A stretch of 11,921 nt of DNA, taken from an uncultured Eubacteriales bacterium (GTDB lineage: Bacteria > Bacillota_A > Clostridia > Oscillospirales > Acutalibacteraceae). Below the pieces are notes generated by a model that worked only from the letters and a program-made list of their open reading frames with translations, had not been told where the DNA came from and made no database searches. How positions within the stretch are numbered: position 1 is the first letter of the stretch; each line of letters opens with the position of its first letter. Below, piece after piece: positions 6,924 to 11,921 of this stretch. The position numbers and the translations under genes were made by a program. Location of the stretch: positions 1 to 11,921 of the forward strand of contig CAKSGI010000047.1 in NCBI GenBank assembly GCA_934454005.1, given 5' to 3'.

Positions 6924-6936
6924 TACAAGTATTGTA
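6924..6936. promoter_or_regulatory. Candidate LysR-type operator (T-N11-A) between lysR and copZ
   Basis: TACAA-GTA-TTGTA is a perfect inverted repeat of exactly 13 bases with the T-N11-A form of LysR boxes. It lies six bases upstream of the predicted lysR -35 box and 62 bases before the copZ-like start. It resembles but does not match the CopY box TACANNTGTA. No convincing -35/-10 pair for copZ could be fixed between here and its ribosome site. Confidence 0.45.
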
Positions 6937-6983
6937 CACTGTTATGCAAAAAAATTTTATATTACATTTTGATAGAATTTTAT

Positions 6984-6990
6984 AGGAGGT
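6984..6990 (+). promoter_or_regulatory. Ribosome binding site that fixes the copZ-like start
   Basis: AGGAGGT lies eight bases before ATG 6999. The frame is open further upstream to an ATG at 6918, but that start has no ribosome site, would add 27 hydrophobic residues unlike any HMA protein, and would fall in the operator region. Confidence 0.85.
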
Positions 6991-6998
6991 TAGAAAAT

Positions 6999-7157
6999 AT
7001 GACCGAAAAAGTATTTAAAGTTAATGGAATGTCTTGTAATTCATGTGTATTACATGTTAAAAATAGTGTAGAAAATTTAAGAGGTATAAAAAATATAGAT
7101 GTAAGTTTAAAAAATAAAAATATGACTGTAAAGGACTCAGGTTATAATATAGATTAA
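6999..7157 (+). CDS. copZ: Shortened CopZ-like heavy-metal-associated (HMA) domain protein
   Basis: The 52-residue protein begins like a copper chaperone: VFKVNGMSCNSC with the metal site GMxCxxC (cysteines at 14 and 17), then the first helix and a second strand NIDVSLKNKNMTV. HMA domains are normally about 65-70 residues. Alignment by eye to the HMA domain of the CopA protein next door shows matching ends (MTV, and GY near the C-terminus) with about 16-17 residues missing between them. That is the third strand region and most of the second helix, as after an in-frame internal deletion. It may be a folded minimal chaperone, a non-functional remnant, or a leader-like small gene for copA. The start at 6999 rests on the strong AGGAGGT. 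copA follows after 21 bases with its own ribosome site, so they are probably one operon. The symbol is by similarity only. Confidence 0.7.
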   Translation: MTEKVFKVNGMSCNSCVLHVKNSVENLRGIKNIDVSLKNKNMTVKDSGYNID

Positions 7158-7178
7158 ATTTTTAAAGGAAGAAGTATT

Positions 7179-9431
7179 ATGATTGAAAAAAAGTTTAATA
7201 TTATAGGCATGACTTGTTCATCTTGTTCGGCTCATGTTGAAAATAGTATTAAAAATTTAAATGGCGTTAAAAAAGTGAATGTAAATTTGTTGTCTAATAG
7301 TATGACAGTTTTATATGATGAAAATAAGCTAAATGAAAAAGAAATAATAGACTCTGTTATAAAGGCAGGTTACGAGGCATCTATCTATAGAAATGATTCA
7401 AAAATAGACTCGAGTGAAATCTTATCTGAATCTAAAAAAATTATAATTAGATTGGTTGTATCTATAATATTTTTAATTCCGCTTTTATACGTATCTATGG
7501 GTAACATGATGGGAATGCCACTTCCAGATTTTCTTCATGGTTCACATAATGCTTTAAATTTTGCTATAACTCAAATTATATTATGTTTTCCAATAGTTCT
7601 TGTAAATATAAAGTATTTTATCATAGGATTTAAAATGCTTTTTAAATTAACACCTAATATGGATAGTCTAATTGCTGTTGGATCGTCTGCTGCAATTATT
7701 TATGGGATCTATGCCACTTTTAATATAGGCGTGGGATTAAAGGTTAACAATATAGACTTAATAAATAGATATTCAATGGACTTATATTTTGAATCTGCAG
7801 GCACAATTTTAACGCTTATAACCGTTGGAAAATATTTAGAGACTAGATCTAAGGGAAAAACATCAGATGCAATTACAAAATTGATAAATTTATCACCTAA
7901 AAAGGCAATTGTAGAACGAGAGGGTAAAGAGGTAGAAATTTTTACATCAGATTTAAAAATAGGAGATATAGTTGTTGTAAGGCCTGGAAACCAAGTTCCA
8001 GTTGATGGAATAGTTACCGAGGGATTTTCATCAGTTGATGAATCATATATCACAGGAGAAAGTATTCCGGTTGATAAGTCGGTAGGCGATAAGGTAATAG
8101 GAGCAACTATTAATAAAACTGGTTACTTTAAATTCAAAGTGAATAGAGTAGGGGAAGATACAACTTTATCACAAATTATAAAATTAGTAGAAAATGCCTC
8201 TTCGTCGAAGGCTAAAATCTCAAAGCTAGCAGATAGAGTCAGTTATATATTTGTTCCCGTAGTTATTTTTATAGCTGTTGTATCTACAATTATATGGCTT
8301 ATCTTAGGATATGGTATCGCATTTTCTATTTCTATAGGAATTGCAGTACTTGTGATATCCTGTCCGTGTGCTTTAGGACTTGCAACACCAACGGCTATAA
8401 TGGTTGGAACGGGTAAAGCCGCTGAAAATGGAATACTTTTTAAATCGGCAGAAATTCTAGAAAATACTCATAATATTAACACAGTTGTTTTAGATAAAAC
8501 TGGAACTATAACCGAGGGAAAACCAAGCGTTGAAGAAATAATAATAGATGATTCTATTTCTAAAAAGAAGTTTTTAGAAATTTTATTTGCTATTGAAAGT
8601 AATTCAGACCATCCGTTATCTGAAGCTATAGTTAATTATACAAAAAATATTATTACTGATAAACTTAAAGTTAACAACTTTTCTTATATCCCTGGTAATG
8701 GGATTGAAGCTACTATAGATGGCAATAAATATTTCTCTGGTAATTTAAAATTAATGATGAAAAACAATGTTAATATTGGTGAATACGATAAAAAATCTGA
8801 AAAATATTTAAATAATGGAAAAATTATAATTTATTTAGCAAGTAATAAGAGAATCCTTGGGTTAATTATTATATCTGATAAAATAAAACCTACAAGTAAA
8901 GGTGCAATTGAAAAATTAAATTCGGAAAATATTGAAGTTTATATGATCACAGGTGATAATGTGAAAACGGCATATGCTATAAAAAATGAACTTAAAATAG
9001 AAAATGTGTTAGCAGAGGTAATGCCTAATGATAAAGAGAAAGAAATCAAACGCCTTCAAAACAACAATAAAAAAGTTGCTATGGTAGGGGACGGGATAAA
9101 TGATGCACCAGCACTTGTCAGGGCTGATGTGGGTATAGCTTTAGGCGCCGGAACAGATATAGCTATAGAGTCTGCAGATATAATATTAATAAAAAATGAT
9201 CTAATGGATGTAATTAGATCAATTAAAATCAGTAAAAATACGATAAAAAATATAAAACAAAATTTATTTTGGGCATTTTTTTATAATATATTAGGGATAC
9301 CTTTAGCTGCGGGAATATTATATTTACCTTTTGGAGTTACACTTAATCCTATGTTTGCAGCTGCAGCAATGAGTTTAAGCTCAGTTTGCGTTGTTCTTAA
9401 TGCATTAAGACTTTCAAAAATAAAAATTTAA
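7179..9431 (+). CDS. copA: Cu(+)-exporting P1B-type ATPase CopA
   Basis: The 750-residue inner-membrane pump uses ATP to expel monovalent copper (possibly also silver) from the cytoplasm. One N-terminal HMA domain has GMTCSSC with cysteines 13 and 16. Membrane segments follow at roughly 88-108, 125-150, 160-182 and 205-222. The actuator motif TGES is at 292-295, and CPC, the transmembrane metal site, is at 395-397. The phosphorylation motif DKTGT has Asp439, and the P1B HP motif SDHPL is at 476-480. MITGDN is at 589-594 and GDGINDAP at 637-644. The last helices carry YN (702-703) and MSLSS (731-735), the residues that select Cu(+) over Zn or Cd in this family. Every catalytic residue is present, so the gene looks intact. 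ATG 7179 has AAAGGAAG just upstream. Control is probably through the divergent LysR. Confidence 0.95.
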   Translation: MIEKKFNIIGMTCSSCSAHVENSIKNLNGVKKVNVNLLSNSMTVLYDENKLNEKEIIDSVIKAGYEASIYRNDSKIDSSEILSESKKIIIRLVVSIIFLIPLLYVSMGNMMGMPLPDFLHGSHNALNFAITQIILCFPIVLVNIKYFIIGFKMLFKLTPNMDSLIAVGSSAAIIYGIYATFNIGVGLKVNNIDLINRYSMDLYFESAGTILTLITVGKYLETRSKGKTSDAITKLINLSPKKAIVEREGKEVEIFTSDLKIGDIVVVRPGNQVPVDGIVTEGFSSVDESYITGESIPVDKSVGDKVIGATINKTGYFKFKVNRVGEDTTLSQIIKLVENASSSKAKISKLADRVSYIFVPVVIFIAVVSTIIWLILGYGIAFSISIGIAVLVISCPCALGLATPTAIMVGTGKAAENGILFKSAEILENTHNINTVVLDKTGTITEGKPSVEEIIIDDSISKKKFLEILFAIESNSDHPLSEAIVNYTKNIITDKLKVNNFSYIPGNGIEATIDGNKYFSGNLKLMMKNNVNIGEYDKKSEKYLNNGKIIIYLASNKRILGLIIISDKIKPTSKGAIEKLNSENIEVYMITGDNVKTAYAIKNELKIENVLAEVMPNDKEKEIKRLQNNNKKVAMVGDGINDAPALVRADVGIALGAGTDIAIESADIILIKNDLMDVIRSIKISKNTIKNIKQNLFWAFFYNILGIPLAAGILYLPFGVTLNPMFAAAAMSLSSVCVVLNALRLSKIKI

Positions 9432-9443
9432 TATTATAAAGAG

Positions 9444-9500
9444 AAAGCATATTTTTAAACTTAATGTCTGTTAAGATATATTAGTTTAAAAATATGCTTT
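9444..9500. terminator. Hairpin between convergent copA and FUSC-like genes
   Basis: An 18-bp perfect inverted repeat, starting AAAGCATATTTTTAAAC (9444-9461) and returning at 9483-9500, lies between the two stop codons. No T run follows on the + strand. On the minus strand the stem is followed by CTCTTTATAAT, a poor tract. It is probably a bidirectional terminator or 3'-end stabiliser. This is the second hairpin of this style at a convergent junction in the window. Confidence 0.55.
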
Positions 9501-9504
9501 ATGA

Positions 9505-10185
9505 CTAACTTTTATTTAAATTGTCACAATTTTCTTGTTTTTGTTCAACTCCTTTATTCTCATCTGTATTATTTTTTAGTATTTTTTCTGATTGTTCAAT
9601 TTTATTTGAATTGTCTATGCTTTCTTTTTCTAAATTATTTTGTAATTGTGAGTTTTTTACTATATTATTTATAGCATTTTCATGTTCCTGTTTTGTTTTT
9701 TGAGGCCATAAGAATCTGTTTACCACCATTGCAACAACAACACCAAAGCTAGTTGATAAAACTCTATTAACTACATATATTAAAGGATCATTTACATCAT
9801 ATACAGGTTGAGCTATGCAGCATAGTAAAACTATACATGCAATAGATACAGAAGGTTGTTTATCGAACATATTACATATGTATATAACAATTAATAAACA
9901 TAATGGTGCAAGGATTACATTCCACCATGGTTTATATGATGGAATTGCATTGGATAATTCTAGTAATGCATACCCAATAATGCCGCCTGAGATAGTTCCA
10001 AATAGTCTATTAAGTCCTGATTTAAATGTTTGATTGTAAGTAGGTTGCATACAAATTATGGCAGCAAATGCGGCTATAAAGGCTTCATCTCTTTTAGTTA
10101 TATAGGTCATCATCATACATATTGAAACAGCTATAGCTGTTTTAATTGCACGTAACCCTATCTTATAGTTTTTATTTATGTTCAT
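9505..10185 (-). CDS. Aromatic acid exporter-like (FUSC / ArAE_1) membrane protein, short form
   Basis: The 226-residue protein has an N-terminal membrane domain of about 160 residues. Hydrophobic stretches lie at roughly 13-30, 34-48, 62-78, 88-105, 112-128 and 140-158. They are joined by conserved-looking strings IGLRAIKTAIAV, CMQPTY, RLFGTISGGIIGY and VNRFLWP; the last is typical of the end of the FUSC/ArAE membrane unit. The remaining 65 residues are a soluble, low-complexity tail rich in Asn, Gln, Glu and Lys. Many relatives carry a longer folded cytoplasmic C-terminal domain, so this copy may be a short form or have lost it. Such proteins are annotated as aromatic acid exporters by homology; the substrate is unknown. 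The start has AGGGGG eight bases upstream and an extended -10 promoter at 10221-10229. Confidence 0.8.
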   Translation of the reverse strand: MNINKNYKIGLRAIKTAIAVSICMMMTYITKRDEAFIAAFAAIICMQPTYNQTFKSGLNRLFGTISGGIIGYALLELSNAIPSYKPWWNVILAPLCLLIVIYICNMFDKQPSVSIACIVLLCCIAQPVYDVNDPLIYVVNRVLSTSFGVVVAMVVNRFLWPQKTKQEHENAINNIVKNSQLQNNLEKESIDNSNKIEQSEKILKNNTDENKGVEQKQENCDNLNKS

Positions 10186-10220
10186 AAAAACGGCCCCCTA
10201 AAAAAGATTCTAACAAAAAT

Positions 10221-10229
10221 ATTATATCA
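10221..10229 (-). promoter_or_regulatory. Extended -10 promoter for the FUSC-like gene
   Basis: On the minus strand TGATATAAT (TGn plus TATAAT) lies 36 bases before the start codon at 10185. A convincing -35 box is lacking, which an extended -10 can tolerate. It suggests transcription separate from pflA, whose stop is only 67 bases upstream of the start codon and which has no evident terminator. Confidence 0.5.
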
Positions 10230-10252
10230 TAAATTAGAATAATTTAGACTTT

Positions 10253-10981
10253 CTATTTTACATTTATTCCATTATCCATAAATATTTTTTTTACGGCCTT
10301 AATTTCTTCTGTAGTTGGTTCAGAGACTTTTTGTGTTAATGGTATTAACCCCATGTTCTTCCATTTATATTCTCCCATTTTATGAAATGGAAGAATTTCA
10401 ACTTTTTTTATACAGTTATATTTTTTTAATGTGTTTGATAATTCATAAATATCTTTGTAATTTAGTGTAATATTAGGAACTATAACATGACGTATCCAGA
10501 CATCTTTTTTTATATTTTCGCAGTAATCTAAAATTTCAAACGAGTAATTTTTTTTTGTTTGCGTAATTGTTTCAAATTTATTATCGTCTAAAGCTTTTAT
10601 ATCGAGTAACAACATATCTGCTTTTTCTATAACATTTTTACATTTATTAATTCCAACTCCACCAGATGTATCTATAGCACAGTGTATTGAATTATTATGA
10701 CAGTGGTTAATAAGTTCTAGGCAGAATTCTGGTTGCATTAAAGGTTCGCCTCCAGATATGGTGACACCACCACTAGATATAAAATTTTTATATTTTAATA
10801 TATCTTTTAACACATCTTCTGCAGATAAAATAATACTGTCATCTTTATCCCAAGTATCTGGGTTATGACAATATATACATCTTAAAAGGCACCCCTGCAT
10901 AAATACAACGTATCTTATACCTGGTCCATCTAAGGCGCCAAATGTTTCTACAGAATGTATTCTGCCCAAAACCTTTTGCAT
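10253..10981 (-). CDS. pflA: Pyruvate formate-lyase activating enzyme (radical SAM)
   Basis: The 242-residue enzyme (from the chosen ATG) generates the glycyl radical on pyruvate formate-lyase using S-adenosylmethionine and a 4Fe-4S cluster. The radical SAM motif CLLRCIYCHNPDTW gives C31-x3-C35-x2-C38. Upstream are RIHSVETFGALDGPG (7-21) and FMQGC, both diagnostic of the activase. SGGVTISGGEPL with the SAM-binding GGEP is at 77-80, and DTSGG and LLLDIK follow. Length fits the family. The frame extends four codons further to a GTG at 10993, but AGGAAGTGA at 10990-10998 is a near-perfect ribosome site and covers that GTG, so ATG 10981 is the better start. It follows the pyruvate formate-lyase gene after 22 bases, the usual pflB-pflA order. 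Confidence 0.93.
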   Translation of the reverse strand: MQKVLGRIHSVETFGALDGPGIRYVVFMQGCLLRCIYCHNPDTWDKDDSIILSAEDVLKDILKYKNFISSGGVTISGGEPLMQPEFCLELINHCHNNSIHCAIDTSGGVGINKCKNVIEKADMLLLDIKALDDNKFETITQTKKNYSFEILDYCENIKKDVWIRHVIVPNITLNYKDIYELSNTLKKYNCIKKVEILPFHKMGEYKWKNMGLIPLTQKVSEPTTEEIKAVKKIFMDNGINVK

Positions 10982-10989
10982 GAAATTAG

Positions 10990-10998
10990 TCACTTCCT
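10990..10998 (-). promoter_or_regulatory. Ribosome binding site that decides the pflA start
   Basis: AGGAAGTGA matches the anti-Shine-Dalgarno complement AGGAGGTGA at eight of nine positions and sits eight bases before ATG 10981. The alternative GTG (10991-10993) is part of this site, so it cannot be a well-placed start. Confidence 0.75.
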
Positions 10999-11003
10999 AG
11001 TAA

Positions 11004-11921
11004 TTAAAATCTTTCGTGAAAAGTTCTATTTATAACATCAAGCTGTTGTTCTCTAGTAAGTTTGATAAAATTAACAGCATAACCAGAAACGCGTATGGTT
11101 AATTGAGGATATTTTTCTGGATGTTCCATTGCATCTAAGAGGATATCTCTATTCAGTACATTTACATTAATATGATGTCCTCCTTCACTGAAATATCCAT
11201 CTAATAAACTTGTAAGGTTATCTATTTTATTGTTTTTATCTCTTCCCAAAGCTTCTGGAACAATAGAAAAGGTATATGATATTCCGTCTTCGCTATAGTC
11301 GTAAGGTAGATGAGCTACAGACATCATTGAAGCAACGCATCCCTTTGTATCTCTGGCATGCATAGGATTTGCTCCTGGAGCAAATGGTTCACCTTTTTTT
11401 CTTCCGTCCGGAGTAGAACCTGTTTTTTTACCATACACAACATTAGAAGTAATGGTTAATATAGACAATGTAGGTTTTGCATTTCTATAAGTTTTACATC
11501 TGTCTATTTTGCTCATGAACATTTTTATAACATTTACAGCAATTTCATCTACTCTAGGATCGTTGTTTCCAAATTTAGGGAAATCACCTTCTATTTCATA
11601 ATCTACAACTAAATCACTTTCATTTCTAATAGGTTTTACCTTTGCATATTTTATTGCAGATAGACTATCAGTAACTACAGATAAACCAGCTATTCCACAA
11701 GCCATTGTTCTAAAAATATCTTTATCATGTAATGCCATTTCTATTGCTTCATAAGAATATTTATCATGCATATAATGAATTGCATTTAATGCTTTTATAT
11801 AAATTTTTGCAACATAATCCATCATTTGATCAAATTTTTCCATAACTTCATCATAATCTAGATATTCAGATGTTATTGGTGCATATTTTGGAGTAACTTG
11901 TTTTCCTGTTTTTTCGTCTTT
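11004..11921 (-). CDS. pflB: Pyruvate formate-lyase (formate C-acetyltransferase), C-terminal part, 5' end outside window
   Basis: The frame is open to the right edge of the window, so the methionine at 11843 is internal; about 305 residues are visible. The enzyme splits pyruvate plus CoA into formate and acetyl-CoA in the cytoplasm. Strong matches to classic PflB are [80 protein letters not shown] and [11 protein letters not shown]. The glycyl-radical motif RVSGYAV is intact, with the radical glycine codon at 11082-11084. The two active-site cysteines lie in the unseen N-terminal part. The short stretch between DGYF and GGHHINVN is a few residues tighter than in E. coli, as in many Firmicutes. 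The gene precedes pflA by 22 bases, forming an operon whose promoter lies outside. Confidence 0.97.
   Translation of the reverse strand, partial: KDEKTGKQVTPKYAPITSEYLDYDEVMEKFDQMMDYVAKIYIKALNAIHYMHDKYSYEAIEMALHDKDIFRTMACGIAGLSVVTDSLSAIKYAKVKPIRNESDLVVDYEIEGDFPKFGNNDPRVDEIAVNVIKMFMSKIDRCKTYRNAKPTLSILTITSNVVYGKKTGSTPDGRKKGEPFAPGANPMHARDTKGCVASMMSVAHLPYDYSEDGISYTFSIVPEALGRDKNNKIDNLTSLLDGYFSEGGHHINVNVLNRDILLDAMEHPEKYPQLTIRVSGYAVNFIKLTREQQLDVINRTFHERF

Noticed and set aside
6924..6936. A CopY-type copper box
   Set aside because: The CopY pattern TACANNTGTA needs a two-base spacing that is not present. The 13-base T-N11-A form fits LysR better, and no CopY gene is in the window.
6918..6998. An N-terminal extension of the copZ-like gene from ATG 6918
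   Set aside because: It has no ribosome site, encodes hydrophobic residues foreign to HMA proteins and overlaps the regulatory region. AGGAGGT clearly serves ATG 6999.
7709..8053. 114-codon open frame on the minus strand inside copA
   Set aside because: It is antisense to strongly conserved CopA sequence including the TGES region, and the translation is composition-driven with no domain.
9521..10033. Two short + strand open frames opposite the FUSC-like gene
   Set aside because: They mirror the hydrophobic and low-complexity parts of the real gene, with no ribosome sites and no family resemblance.

Overview
The window looks like a chromosomal segment of an AT-rich anaerobic Firmicute of the Clostridia, close to Clostridium or the Peptostreptococcaceae. 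Evidence for this is the very low GC content, strong AGGAGG-type ribosome binding sites, two [FeFe]-hydrogenase-type proteins, pyruvate formate-lyase with its activase, and a cysteine-rich small protein of a kind I associate with spore-formers. No species can be named from the sequence alone. No RNA genes, insertion sequences, CRISPR arrays or phage genes were seen.

Left part (2-3724, + strand): a tight three-gene hydrogen module. It begins with the 3' part of a sensory-type [FeFe]-hydrogenase (H-cluster end, an extra 4Fe-4S domain, PAS, C-terminal helix). An overlapping SpoIIE/PP2C-type phosphatase follows, then a complete monomeric ferredoxin-type (group B-like) [FeFe]-hydrogenase. A strong rho-independent terminator closes the unit. 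The layout suggests H2 or redox sensing by the PAS hydrogenase, with output through the phosphatase.

Middle (3795-4748): on the minus strand lies a 13-cysteine small protein. Directly upstream is a decayed paralogue that can still be read from its own start and ribosome binding site to its own stop, but carries nonsense and frameshift lesions. Facing the other way is a clean TTGAAC-N17-TATAAT promoter and a roughly 150-nt leader with two nested inverted repeats. These precede a dihydrodipicolinate reductase/2,4-diaminopentanoate dehydrogenase-like oxidoreductase (4749-5822).

Right-centre (5919-9431): a LysR regulator is divergent from a shortened copZ-like HMA gene and a full Cu(+)-exporting P1B ATPase (copA). 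A T-N11-A inverted repeat between them is a good candidate LysR site, which would make this a LysR-controlled copper island rather than the usual CsoR or CopY type.

Right end (9505-11921, - strand): a short FUSC/aromatic acid exporter-like membrane protein, the pyruvate formate-lyase activating enzyme, and the C-terminal part of pyruvate formate-lyase, which runs off the window. Pyruvate to formate plus acetyl-CoA, and proton reduction to H2, are complementary fermentative outlets, so the two ends of the window fit one fermenting anaerobe. They are separate transcription units.
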